DNA of 64,000 bases from the NCBI RefSeq assembly GCF_001311925.1, contig NZ_BBCG01000010.1, forward strand, positions 32,928 through 96,927, in the 5' to 3' direction. Positions 56,589-64,000 of the stretch are shown here, piece after piece (position 1 is the stretch's first letter; every line of letters begins with the position of its first letter). The stretch comes from Cellulosilyticum ruminicola JCM 14822. Its GTDB lineage: Bacteria > Bacillota > Clostridia > Lachnospirales > Cellulosilyticaceae. Under the pieces are notes generated by a model, which was given only the letters and a program-made list of their open reading frames with translations, was not told the origin of the DNA and did not search any database. The position numbers were made by a program, and so were the translations under genes.

Positions 56589-57395
56589 TTACCCTACAAG
56601 TTTATTTCTAAGCTTTGTAGAGAAGAATTCTATAATGATAATAAGTACTGCTAGCCCTATAATAATAGCGCCTGCTTCATGCCATCTATACGAACTCATG
56701 GCAAATATTAATGGAGCACCTATACCACCAGCTGCTACTAATCCTAAGATGGCAGCATCTCTAATATTCATATCGAAACGATAAATAAGCGTTGATAAGA
56801 AACTAGGTAGAAGCTGTGGCAAAATGCCATAGCGAATCTTTTCAAAAGTAGTACACCCTAGAGCATCAAAAGATTCTAGTATATGCGTATCCATATCTTC
56901 TATAGCTTCTTTATACAGTTTACACAGCATCCCAATAGAGATAAAAGACATACTTAAAAGACCTGCAAAAGGTCCAGGCCCTGTTACTCTAATGAACATT
57001 AAACCATAAACAAAGGCTGGTATAGTTCGAATAGCCATAATCAACATACGGACTATGAAGGCTACTCCCTTTGGTACTACATTGGAAGCAGATAAAAAGG
57101 CCAATGGCACTGCTAGCATCCCGCCTACAATGGTTCCTAAAAATGCGATACATACAGTTTCAAGAAGTAAATACGGTACGCCCTGCATAGTTAAATTAAA
57201 AAGTAAAGCACCATCAGGCTGTAAAATCCCAGTTATGATTCCTTTAGCAATATTTAACCCATCTTCTTTAATGGCACCTATAGCGCCTACTTGCATGCTC
57301 CATATGACTAAAGCAACGATTAAAACAAAGGTACTCATCTTCTCTAGTGCCTTTGAAGGATATTTATTTAATTGTACTGCAATTCTATCTTCCAT
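56589..57395 (-). CDS. phnE: Phosphonate-type ABC transporter permease (second)
   Basis: Membrane permease of the PhnE family, 268 residues, about five to six helices. EAA-like loop ESFDALGCTTFEKIRYGILPQLLPSFLSTLIYRFDMNIRDAAILGLVAAGGIGAP is the family hallmark. It follows the first phnE by 4 bp (overlapping signals), so the pore is a heterodimer. No C-P lyase or phosphonatase genes are near; the substrate may be a phosphonate, phosphite or another anion. Confidence 0.92.
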   Translation of the reverse strand: MEDRIAVQLNKYPSKALEKMSTFVLIVALVIWSMQVGAIGAIKEDGLNIAKGIITGILQPDGALLFNLTMQGVPYLLLETVCIAFLGTIVGGMLAVPLAFLSASNVVPKGVAFIVRMLIMAIRTIPAFVYGLMFIRVTGPGPFAGLLSMSFISIGMLCKLYKEAIEDMDTHILESFDALGCTTFEKIRYGILPQLLPSFLSTLIYRFDMNIRDAAILGLVAAGGIGAPLIFAMSSYRWHEAGAIIIGLAVLIIIIEFFSTKLRNKLVG

Positions 57396-57399
57396 TTTC

Positions 57400-58233
57400 T
57401 CACCTCCCCCTTAAGTCAAACGTTTTTCTTAAAGCACGGCTAATGCTTTCGATAATAAATACGGTGATATATAACATCAGTAAAATCATACCCACACATT
57501 CATATTCACGCCAGCCGATTTTCTCATTTAAAATAAGGCCAATTCCGCCAGCCCCTACATAACCTAAGATGGCTGCATAACGCACATTTCCTTCAAAGCA
57601 AAATAAAGTAGTGGATAAATAAATAGGTAAAACTTGTGGTACTACAGCTTTAATAAAGGCATATAACTTGCCATTTCCCATAGATTCCATAGCTTCAAAA
57701 GGCCCCATAAATACCGTTTCAATCTGCTCATACATAATCTTACCTACATAAGCAAAGGTGAAGATACATATTGAAACTGTTCCTGCGAAGCTGCCGAGTC
57801 CAAATATGTAAGTTGCAATAAGGGCTGTCACTAAAGTTGGAATAGCTCTTAATATACTAATAAGTAAACGGGTAAGACCTACAAGTATCCTAGACTTCAT
57901 AATATTTGAAGCCGCAATGATTGCAAAGGGAATCGCTAAAACAGCCCCCACTAAAGTTCCTAAGAAAGACATTTGAATGGTCGCAATTAGTGGTCCCCAT
58001 ACCTTGGCTGCATAGTTTAAATCAGGTGGAAACATCTGTCCTAGCAGTATAAAGAACTCTTTCCACCTACGCATAAGCAGGCCTAAGTCAAACCCTGTAA
58101 TCACCACAGAAAGATAAGTAAAAGCAAGGACAATAACTAAAATGAGTGGTACCATAGAACGTTTCTTTGTGATACATTTGCCATTAGATAGTACTAACTG
58201 TTTCCCCTTTAACAAATTCGACATTTTTTGCAT
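57400..58233 (-). CDS. phnE: Phosphonate-type ABC transporter permease (first)
   Basis: Paralogue of the next gene, 277 residues. PVIxx-type start (SMVPLILVIVLAFTYLSVVITGFDLGLL) and EAA-like loop EAMESMGNGKLYAFIKAVVPQVLPIYLSTTLFCFEGNVRYAAILGYVGAGGIG. The ATG at 58233 follows AGGAGGGG and lies inside the end of phnC (50-bp overlap), so the two are translationally coupled. Confidence 0.93.
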   Translation of the reverse strand: MQKMSNLLKGKQLVLSNGKCITKKRSMVPLILVIVLAFTYLSVVITGFDLGLLMRRWKEFFILLGQMFPPDLNYAAKVWGPLIATIQMSFLGTLVGAVLAIPFAIIAASNIMKSRILVGLTRLLISILRAIPTLVTALIATYIFGLGSFAGTVSICIFTFAYVGKIMYEQIETVFMGPFEAMESMGNGKLYAFIKAVVPQVLPIYLSTTLFCFEGNVRYAAILGYVGAGGIGLILNEKIGWREYECVGMILLMLYITVFIIESISRALRKTFDLRGR

Positions 58234-58984
58234 CTATAGTCCCCTCCTTTTCTTCCCCATAAATGCAGTCTAAAACTGCTTGATTCACCTCACTTGCCTT
58301 ACCATCAAATACGATTCTTCCGGCCTTAATACCCACAATACGATCTACATATTTGAGCGCCATATCAATATGGTGAATATTAATAATCACGGTGATATTG
58401 TCTTCTCTATTAATACGCTTAAAATCCTCCATAACTTGTACTGCTGTAATAGGGTCCAATGAAGCAACTGGCTCATCCGCTAAAATGATTTGTGGCTTTT
58501 GCAAAAGCGTTCTTGCTAAAGCTACCCTTTGTTGCTGTCCACCAGATAATTGATCCACACGCATATAGGCCTTATCCAAAATCCCTTCTCGGTCTAAAGC
58601 TTCTAAAGCCTCGATTTGTTCCTTCTTTGTAAAGATACCTAAAAGCACACGCCAAAAAGGCATATCAGATACTTTGGCCGTTAAGACATTTTGAATCGCT
58701 GTCGTACGTGGTACTAAATTAAAGGATTGAAAAATCATCCCAATTTGTCGTCGAAAACGTCTTAGACTTTTTCCCTTTAAATTGCTGATATTTTCGCCAT
58801 TTACAACTAATGTGCCATCCGTTACACTAATCATCTTATTAATCGAACGAATCAAAGTAGATTTTCCAGCCCCTGAAAGCCCAATTATAGCCACGAACTC
58901 TCCTTGTTCAATCTTCAAATTAATATCCGTTAACGCCTTAAACCCATTACTATACGTCTTATTCACATGCTCAAATAAAATCAT
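58184..58984 (-). CDS. phnC: Phosphonate-type ABC transporter ATP-binding protein
   Basis: ATPase of the importer, 266 residues. Walker A GLSGAGKST, Q-loop MIFQSFNLVPR (the PhnC form), signature LSGGQQQRVALAR, Walker B ILADEPVASLDP, H-loop IINIHHID. The C-terminal tail is short. ATG at 58984 after AAGGGGAG. It is separated from phnD by 174 bp containing palindrome D. Confidence 0.95.
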   Translation of the reverse strand: MILFEHVNKTYSNGFKALTDINLKIEQGEFVAIIGLSGAGKSTLIRSINKMISVTDGTLVVNGENISNLKGKSLRRFRRQIGMIFQSFNLVPRTTAIQNVLTAKVSDMPFWRVLLGIFTKKEQIEALEALDREGILDKAYMRVDQLSGGQQQRVALARTLLQKPQIILADEPVASLDPITAVQVMEDFKRINREDNITVIINIHHIDMALKYVDRIVGIKAGRIVFDGKASEVNQAVLDCIYGEEKEGTIDAKNVEFVKGETVSTI

Positions 58985-59008
58985 GGCTCTCCCCTTTCTT
59001 GTCCTAGC

Positions 59009-59158
59009 TTAGGTTACGTAAATGTAGAAAGGAAGGCTTTGCTGCTACTAGTCTACCTGTAAAGTAATTTAATAATCATCCAACTTAAAATGATCATTAA
59101 TTACAAAAGGCGTAGCTAGTAGTAACAAATCCTCCCTGCAGCTACTTTACTATCCTAA
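59009..59158. repeat. Long imperfect palindrome D (150 bp)
   Basis: From TTAGG (59009-59013) to CCTAA (59154-59158), directly abutting the phnD stop codon. The arms pair through GTAAA, TTTG, TACTACTAG, TAC, GTAATT and AATGATCAT, with an AT-rich centre and no GC-rich tip. It lies inside the phn operon, between phnD and phnC, where it could lower downstream expression. Sequence likeness to A-C is limited to the GTAATT/AATTAC box. Confidence 0.75.
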
Positions 59159-60247
59159 TTAATTATTTTCTCTTGCAAGTTTTTGTGCTTCACGTTCATT
59201 ATCATAATCTGCACTATTGGCAACTTGATAACCTTCATGTGAATAAATTGCAATAACAGATTTACCTTCTTCTGTTTGACCAATTTTAATAAAGGCATTT
59301 TGAAGTGCTGTCTTAAAAGCATCATCCATGATTTCTGAGCTCTTGCTTACACTAATTGTATCATTATAAATAGCAGGTGTTACACCGATTACATTTGTTT
59401 CTTCCCAAATAGATGTGTTTCTTGCATATTCTGATGTCCATTTACCTTCATAATCTCTACGGGCATCTGCATAAGTTAAAAGTACATCAACTTGACCTGA
59501 AGCAAGTCTTGCCATAGCACTACCATAAGAATCTGATTGAACTGCATGGCTTAAATCTGTAATGCTCTTACTATAGTTATTTTTAAGCCATAATGAAGGA
59601 TAAATATATCCTGCTGGAGAAGATGATGACATAATACTCCAGTTCGCACTATTTAAGTCATCAAAACTTAAAGCTTCACCATTATTAACTTTGCTAGCAA
59701 GCTCTTGACCCTTTTCAGATGGTCCTGCAATAATGAGGGCGCGATAAGAATTCGTTTGCTGACCTGAAGAAGTTGTAGGCTGACCATCATTCCAAGCTTT
59801 GGCTTCATCAGCATCTTTATTTAATCCTTCTCTTGTCGCTGTTAAAATGACATCTGCTCCATCATCATAAAGTACATAAGTTCCACCTGGGATAAATCCA
59901 ATATCTGCTGTACCTGCAGATAAAGCTTCTCCAACGGCTTCATAGCTAGTACCTACTTGAATATCAATATTTTTCACATCATAACCTTCATCTTGTAAAC
60001 TACTCTTTAAAAGTTCCTTAAGTGGCTCAGTCGTTGCAATGATTTCTTCTGGTTCTCTAGAAGGTACGAAATATACCCCCAGCTTTTCAATAGTTTTTAA
60101 AGTCACTTCACTATTTGCCTGTTCTGCATTATCTGTATTTTCTACTGCACTATTTGTGTTTTGTGTGCTGTCACCACAGCCTACCATACCTACTGCTAAT
60201 GACAACATACATGTCATTCCTAAAAGTTTTTTCATCCATTTACTCAC
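59159..60247 (-). CDS. phnD: Phosphonate-type substrate-binding lipoprotein
   Basis: Receptor of the importer, PhnD/PBP2 family, 362 residues. Lipoprotein signal ending GMVGC (Cys at about 24). LGVYFVPSREPEEIIATTEPLKELL, then GTADIGFIPGGTYVL and the SSSSPAGYIYPSLWLKN segment that forms the oxyanion-binding site in PhnD/PtxB proteins. Start GTG at 60247, seven nt after GGGGGA; an ATG four codons later is an alternative. It precedes palindrome D and phnC. Confidence 0.92.
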   Translation of the reverse strand: MSKWMKKLLGMTCMLSLAVGMVGCGDSTQNTNSAVENTDNAEQANSEVTLKTIEKLGVYFVPSREPEEIIATTEPLKELLKSSLQDEGYDVKNIDIQVGTSYEAVGEALSAGTADIGFIPGGTYVLYDDGADVILTATREGLNKDADEAKAWNDGQPTTSSGQQTNSYRALIIAGPSEKGQELASKVNNGEALSFDDLNSANWSIMSSSSPAGYIYPSLWLKNNYSKSITDLSHAVQSDSYGSAMARLASGQVDVLLTYADARRDYEGKWTSEYARNTSIWEETNVIGVTPAIYNDTISVSKSSEIMDDAFKTALQNAFIKIGQTEEGKSVIAIYSHEGYQVANSADYDNEREAQKLARENN

Positions 60248-60293
60248 TTCAAAATCCCCCTCTATTTTTAATACATAATCTCTTGTAAATCCC

Positions 60294-62231
60294 TTAAGAG
60301 ATTGTTACTTTATCTGTTAAAACATTTTTAGTACCTTGTTTAATTCTAAGGTTAGCTGCACCATCTGTTTTGAGTTTATAAACAAATGTCTTATATGCTA
60401 CACCATTTTCATCAGCTGTTAAAGTAAAGTAATCACTATAACCATAAGCTGTAGGATAAGTACCATCCTCTTTCATAAATAAACCAATTTGTGTACCGCC
60501 ATCTAAATAAGCACCTACTCTTAAGTTACTAAGTGTTTGATTTGGCTGCATATTCGTTACACGAACCGTAATGGCTGTTTCATTTGCTACTTTTAGTGTT
60601 GAAGCATAAATCATATCATAAACTGGTGTACCTACTGCTTTTGAAGAATCTACTTCATCGGCTGTTACAGTCATTTTCTCTGTTAATATCTTTTTACTTC
60701 CTTGTTTAATACGAATATTAATATCACCTAATGTACCTGGTTTAAGCTTAAATACTAAAATTGTACTAGCATGACCATTGTCATCTGTGGTAAAGCTGAA
60801 ATCATCACTATAACCATAGCTTGTAGGCCAACTTTTAGAAAGCTTCTTAAACAAACCAACTTGTGTCCCGCCATCTAAATAAGCCCCAATGCGGTAATTG
60901 CTATAAGTTGTATTAGGTGTTAAATTATTAAATTCAAGTGTTAAAGGAAGTTCTTGATCAGCGATTACATAATTTGGCTGATTAATCACATAAGCCGCAT
61001 CTTCTACTGGCGTTGGTGTTGGATCTGGACTTGATATTGGTGTATCTCCAGATTCATCTATATATTTATAAGCCCCATTTGCAAAAGTAGTACTATCATA
61101 CCATTTATAGCTGCCACTAGCCGTTGCCCATGGTTCGCTTTGTGGCTCTGTAGAATTTTCAGGTGTTTCAAAATCATATAAAGCTGTAGCTGTATCTAAA
61201 GTGATACCTTGATCTGCAAAACTTGTATAATCTTCTTGATTTGCAAGCCAATTTGTGAGTTGCATTAAAAGTAACGCATCATCTTCTTCTTTGTAACCAT
61301 CATAAGTTGTCTTTTTCTTGCCAGTTTCTTCTTTTAAATATTTAGGTGTAGCATCTTCTACTAAAGAAGAATCTCCGATAAAGGCTGCTTTTCCTTTACC
61401 TTTCTTAGCAATAGCTACATAAGCCCCTTCTGCAATACCTCCATTATTATAAACACCTTGATCTACGGCTGAAGACCATTTACTGATACCGCCTTCTGGT
61501 GTATAAATAATGCCTTTTGCTACTTGAGGATTTGTAATCGCTACAGTAGAACCTGCATGCATAGCCACAGAGCTAATGCCACTTGTAATATTGAAACATT
61601 CCCCCGGCGCTACAATTTGATTCGCACTTAAATCACCTAAAGCATTATAACGGAATCTTACTCCAAATTCTGTACTAAGCCAGTCACTGCTGACTACCTC
61701 TTGCATAGCTGCTGAATTTCTTTCACCACTATTCATACCTTTTGCTGGATCATCATAAGCCCCTCTTCGATAGCCATTAAAAACTTCTGAAGAATCCCAT
61801 CTATTTTTATTACGGTCTGCATTATAATGATCCGCAATAAAGAGGATACTTCCGCCATCTGCTACATATTGGGCAAGAGCTTCTTGTTCCGAAACCTTAA
61901 AAGGCACATTAGCTTCTGGTATAACAAATACAGCAGCATCACTTAAATCACTATATGTAATGCTACTTCCCTTTCTAAGTTCTTTCACACTATAGCCTTC
62001 TCCTGCTAGGTCATTGGCAAAATCCGAGAAACCACCATCAATGACCCAATCTGCTGCCCCAGCTGTTTGAGCATGTGCATTATCAAATAAAATCATCTTA
62101 CCATTATCAGCTGTTGGTGTAATTACTGGTGACGTATCTGCATAAATTCCATAACCAGCTTGCATCATAGCTAAACCTAAAGTAACAAGTGTTGCAATTT
62201 GTTTCTTTCCCCTAAACTTCTTGCTATTCAT
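60294..62231 (-). CDS. Large secreted protein with GATase-like domain and two C-terminal repeats, unknown
   Basis: 645 residues with a signal peptide (QIATLVTLGLAMMQAGYGIYA). The first 330 residues (MILFDNAHAQTAGAADWVIDGGFSDFAND; FVIPEANVPFKVSEQEALAQYVADGGSILFIADHYNADRN) look like the class-I glutamine-amidotransferase-like/DUF4350 fold found in some secreted Bacillus proteins. A PDPTPTP linker leads to two similar modules of about 100 residues (each with SNxRxGAYLDGGTQxGLF, YGYSDxF and IRIKQGxKxxLTxK). It lies 46 bp upstream of phnD in the same direction. I cannot give a function; polysaccharide or nucleic-acid binding is possible. Confidence 0.8.
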   Translation of the reverse strand: MNSKKFRGKKQIATLVTLGLAMMQAGYGIYADTSPVITPTADNGKMILFDNAHAQTAGAADWVIDGGFSDFANDLAGEGYSVKELRKGSSITYSDLSDAAVFVIPEANVPFKVSEQEALAQYVADGGSILFIADHYNADRNKNRWDSSEVFNGYRRGAYDDPAKGMNSGERNSAAMQEVVSSDWLSTEFGVRFRYNALGDLSANQIVAPGECFNITSGISSVAMHAGSTVAITNPQVAKGIIYTPEGGISKWSSAVDQGVYNNGGIAEGAYVAIAKKGKGKAAFIGDSSLVEDATPKYLKEETGKKKTTYDGYKEEDDALLLMQLTNWLANQEDYTSFADQGITLDTATALYDFETPENSTEPQSEPWATASGSYKWYDSTTFANGAYKYIDESGDTPISSPDPTPTPVEDAAYVINQPNYVIADQELPLTLEFNNLTPNTTYSNYRIGAYLDGGTQVGLFKKLSKSWPTSYGYSDDFSFTTDDNGHASTILVFKLKPGTLGDINIRIKQGSKKILTEKMTVTADEVDSSKAVGTPVYDMIYASTLKVANETAITVRVTNMQPNQTLSNLRVGAYLDGGTQIGLFMKEDGTYPTAYGYSDYFTLTADENGVAYKTFVYKLKTDGAANLRIKQGTKNVLTDKVTIS

Positions 62232-62340
62232 GGTTTTCTCATCTCCTTAATCTTTTTACTCTTTTATTCTACATGATTTTCTATCTTCCAACTAGTGGAT
62301 TTTAGTAAATTTTTAGAACATTGTGCAAATTTAAGTATTA

Positions 62341-62387
62341 AAAAAATAAACTAGCTATAGCTTATGCTATTTAACTAGTTTTATTTT
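62341..62387 (-). terminator. Terminator of the marR gene
   Basis: AAAATAAA-CTAG and TATAGC pair with GCTAT and CTAGTTTTATTTT around a small loop, 28 bp past the MarR stop, with A/T runs on both sides. Confidence 0.75.
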
Positions 62388-62414
62388 ATTACCCACTATG
62401 GATATATATGATTA

Positions 62415-62837
62415 TTACAACCAGTTCTTTTTCAAAAGTTCTTTTAAAATTCCTACTGCTTCCTCTCCTATTTTGTTTGCAATCTCTTTTTCTATAGTCA
62501 TCTTAAGGTCTTTGCTCTTTTCACAATATATTTCACCCTTTTCTGTGAGCCTCGCATACTTCCCCTTGCTTTCTTCTGAAGTTTCAAAAGTTAAATACCC
62601 TTGCTGCTCTAATTGTTTCGCACACTTGGACATAGCTTGCCTTGAAATGTTAGCTTGCCTTGCTACCTCTGCTAAAGAAATGCGTCCCATACCCAACTTC
62701 GCCAAGAGCATTGCTTCTGTATGTGAAATCTGATCCGTCATTGTCTCTTCCCATCTTTCTTCTACAGCACGTCTTAGCACAATATGTTTTTCACTAATTA
62801 AATCAATCAAATTTAAATCTTTTAATACCTCTTTCAT
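62415..62837 (-). CDS. MarR-family transcriptional regulator
   Basis: 140 residues, winged helix. Recognition region ISLAEVARQANISRQAMSKCAKQLEQQGYLTFETSEESKGKYARLTEKG matches MarR (HTH then the wing with D/E-x-R). The ends are helical for dimerisation. It faces the membrane gene at 63016 across a 178-bp gap with two perfect operator palindromes, so it most likely represses that gene and possibly itself. The effector is unknown. Confidence 0.9.
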   Translation of the reverse strand: MKEVLKDLNLIDLISEKHIVLRRAVEERWEETMTDQISHTEAMLLAKLGMGRISLAEVARQANISRQAMSKCAKQLEQQGYLTFETSEESKGKYARLTEKGEIYCEKSKDLKMTIEKEIANKIGEEAVGILKELLKKNWL

Positions 62838-62928
62838 TAGACACTTTACCTCAATATATCCCTTTTATTTTATATTATTATAACTTTTAACCTCTTAAAT
62901 AACCATCTAAAGTTATGTTTTATCACAT

Positions 62929-62945
62929 TGTCAACTTAGTTGACA
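62929..62945. promoter_or_regulatory. MarR operator 1
   Basis: TGTCAACTTAGTTGACA, a perfect 17-bp palindrome, overlapping the -35 element of the plus-strand promoter. Confidence 0.85.
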
Positions 62946-62968
62946 TTATGCCCATAATCAGCTAAAAT
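62940..62968 (+). promoter_or_regulatory. Promoter of the membrane-protein gene
   Basis: TTGACA (62940-62945), 17 nt, TAAAAT (62963-62968). Its -35 is the right half of operator 1, and operator 2 covers the predicted start of transcription. Confidence 0.8.
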
Positions 62969-62973
62969 AATCA

Positions 62974-62990
62974 AGTCAACTTAGTTGACA
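62974..62990. promoter_or_regulatory. MarR operator 2
   Basis: AGTCAACTTAGTTGACA, sharing the 15-bp core GTCAACTTAGTTGAC with operator 1 and centred 45 bp from it. Confidence 0.85.
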
Positions 62991-63015
62991 AATTAAAATT
63001 CGAAAGGATATGACT

Positions 63016-63483
63016 ATGGGACAAACAAAAACTCAAAAGAACATTTTCACATTAATGATGTGCTTTGGTATGGTACTTGGCATGACAGCTTATAACATGC
63101 TTTTAAATGAAGGCTTCCACTCAGCTTCTATTTTCTTCACAAACTTATTTAAAGAATTCTGGCTCGGATTTATCGTAGCCCTTATATTAGACGTATTTGT
63201 AGTAGGTAAAATTGCAAAAGGTATCGCTTTTAAAATCGTTAAACCTAATAAAGATATAAAACCTATTAAACTTATTTTAACAATCTCTTGCTGCATGGTA
63301 ATCGGTATGGTGATTTGTATGTCACTCTTTGGTGCAATCATGATAGCAGGTTTCAATATAGGCGCACTTAAACTTTATCCATTATGCATTGTACGTAACT
63401 TCGTAATGGCTTTACCACTTAACTTATTAATTGTTTCACCAATTGTAAGATTTATCTTCGGTAAAATCTTCCCTAGTGCATAA
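63016..63483 (+). CDS. DUF2798-like small membrane protein
   Basis: About 155 residues with four hydrophobic helices (IFTLMMCFGMVLGMTAYNML, FWLGFIVALILDVFVVGKIA, LILTISCCMVIGMVICMSLFGAI, FVMALPLNLLIVSPIVRFIFG). This helical plan and the ALPLNLLIVSPIVRFIF ending match DUF2798 proteins, often found next to MarR or TetR regulators. I prefer the ATG at 63016, seven nt after AAAGGA, over the one at 63010. Probably a stress-induced membrane protein or transporter subunit. Confidence 0.8.
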   Translation: MGQTKTQKNIFTLMMCFGMVLGMTAYNMLLNEGFHSASIFFTNLFKEFWLGFIVALILDVFVVGKIAKGIAFKIVKPNKDIKPIKLILTISCCMVIGMVICMSLFGAIMIAGFNIGALKLYPLCIVRNFVMALPLNLLIVSPIVRFIFGKIFPSA

Positions 63484-63651
63484 TAAAAATATTTTTTAAT
63501 GGCAAAAAAAGGCCTTCTATCTTATAAATAATTTCTAAACTTATTTTTAATAATATAACAACATGTGCTAGATTATCTCAACTTATAAATAGGATAAATA
63601 TGGTAATACATCAGGCTGTATAATCCCTAAAATAATTATACTAAAGTCTAT

Positions 63652-63735
63652 TTATCCAAATATTAAATGCTTAATCTGTCCAGTTTCTTTATTACCAAGG
63701 CATTTATTCATGAAATATACGATGTTATGCCCTAA
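63652..63735 (-). pseudogene. Possible C-terminal remnant of the IS transposase
   Basis: A 28-codon open stretch, GHNIVYFMNKCLGNKETGQIKH, ends at TAA 63652. It follows the transposase N-terminal piece in another frame, as expected if the element lost its middle. Too short to assign firmly. The region 63484-63651 shows nothing. Confidence 0.3.
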
Positions 63736-63742
63736 AATTTAA

Positions 63743-63916
63743 CTAACACAACTCGTTATTCTTTGAATCTAAAAGTCCTAAAGACACTACTTTTGCAAAT
63801 GTCTCAGGTAGAAGTTTAGAATGACGTTTCATAAAACCAGTTGATTTTGCAACTTTTTCTATAAAAGATGGTATAAAAAGTTTAAAAAATCTAGATACTA
63901 ATCTTGCGATATGCAT
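63743..63916 (-). mobile_element. IS4-like transposase, N-terminal fragment
   Basis: 57 codons from an ATG with AGGAGG: MHIARLVSRFFKLFIPSFIE, then KVAKSTGFMKRHSKLLPETFAKVVSLGLLD, which looks like the N-terminal domain of IS4/IS1182-type transposases (FI..LA..TGFIKR..KL.P..FL). It stops at TAG 63743; the DDE catalytic part is absent. An internally deleted, non-autonomous element. Confidence 0.65.
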
Positions 63917-63961
63917 GGGAAACCTCCTAATCTGAGTACTATTAGACTATAGAGGTTTCCC
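63917..63961 (-). promoter_or_regulatory. Hairpin burying the transposase ribosome site
   Basis: GGGAAACCTC (63917-63926) pairs with GAGGTTTCCC (63952-63961), and CTAAT/ATTAG extends the stem. On the minus strand the AGGAGGTTTCCC ribosome site before the ATG lies in the 3' arm, so a transcript entering from outside would be poorly translated, as known for IS10 and IS50. Confidence 0.7.
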
Positions 63962-64000
63962 ATTTTTATTGAATTTATTACTGGAAAATTTTATTTATAA

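Noticed and set aside
56589..60247. Complete phosphonate degradation cluster
   Set aside because: No C-P lyase, phosphonatase or phosphite dehydrogenase genes; transporter only.

Overview
The window is low-GC DNA with a Gram-positive gene repertoire: lipoprotein-type solute binders, an ECF sigma/anti-sigma pair, an SLH-domain protein, AGGAGG-type ribosome sites, a secreted multimodular GH5 cellulase and a preQ1-type leader. The best fit is a cellulolytic clostridium of the Lachnospiraceae, perhaps close to Cellulosilyticum; that assignment is inference from gene content, not a database result.

Layout. 1-5.3 kb: an oligopeptide ABC operon (oppABCDF, minus strand, oppF cut by the window edge). 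5.6-8.9 kb: two very small ORFs, an unknown membrane protein, an antiporter remnant fused to a SEC-C fragment, and tRNA-Thr(CGT). 9-14.1 kb: a putative amidase, an ECF sigma/anti-sigma pair, then a gene graveyard (broken lipoprotein, broken small exported protein, metallophosphoesterase relic, truncated HIT and GNAT genes). 14.3-21.8 kb: gltX, a GT2 glycosyltransferase, a hybrid sensor kinase, a secreted putative amidase and a cell-wall amidase. 22.2-25.8 kb: argJBD under tandem ARG boxes. 25.9-31.8 kb: phosphoesterase, recX, a PfkB kinase, and a plus-strand polyamine operon speD-speE-speB. 31.8-41.5 kb: SLH protein, arsR-MATE-arsC remnant, M42 peptidase, serpin, DEAD-box helicase, dead chemoreceptor, EamA transporter. 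42-45.3 kb: a complete preQ0/queuosine operon (queD-queE-folE-queC-queF) with its own promoter, a probable preQ1-I riboswitch and tandem hairpins. 45.3-56.5 kb: DUF3783 protein, TPR-GAF-GGDEF cyclase, FliL-like protein, GH5 cellulase, PH-domain protein, GH13 glucosidase, YgjP-like peptidase, Fic protein. 56.6-62.2 kb: a phosphonate-type ABC operon (phnD-phnC-phnE-phnE) beside a large secreted protein of unknown role. 62.4-64 kb: a MarR regulator divergent from a small membrane protein with two perfect operators, then an internally deleted IS remnant.

Two things stand out. First, four long imperfect palindromes (150-195 bp; 14132, 22059, 41803, 59009) each lie 0-19 bp past the stop codon of a conserved minus-strand gene (gltX, argD, queF, phnD). 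Two of them share a nearly identical core while their arms differ but stay self-complementary. They carry no gene, are not ordinary terminators, and are the best candidate for an undescribed element. Second, at least twelve genes, many of them conserved (oppB, argD, recX, speE, PfkB, GH13, Fic), are each broken by a one-base shift, mostly as if one base of a short homopolymer is missing. This looks like sequencing error rather than biology, and I have joined the halves in the annotation. A smaller set (MCP, arsC, metallophosphoesterase, two acetyltransferases, antiporter) shows deletions or several lesions and is truly decayed.
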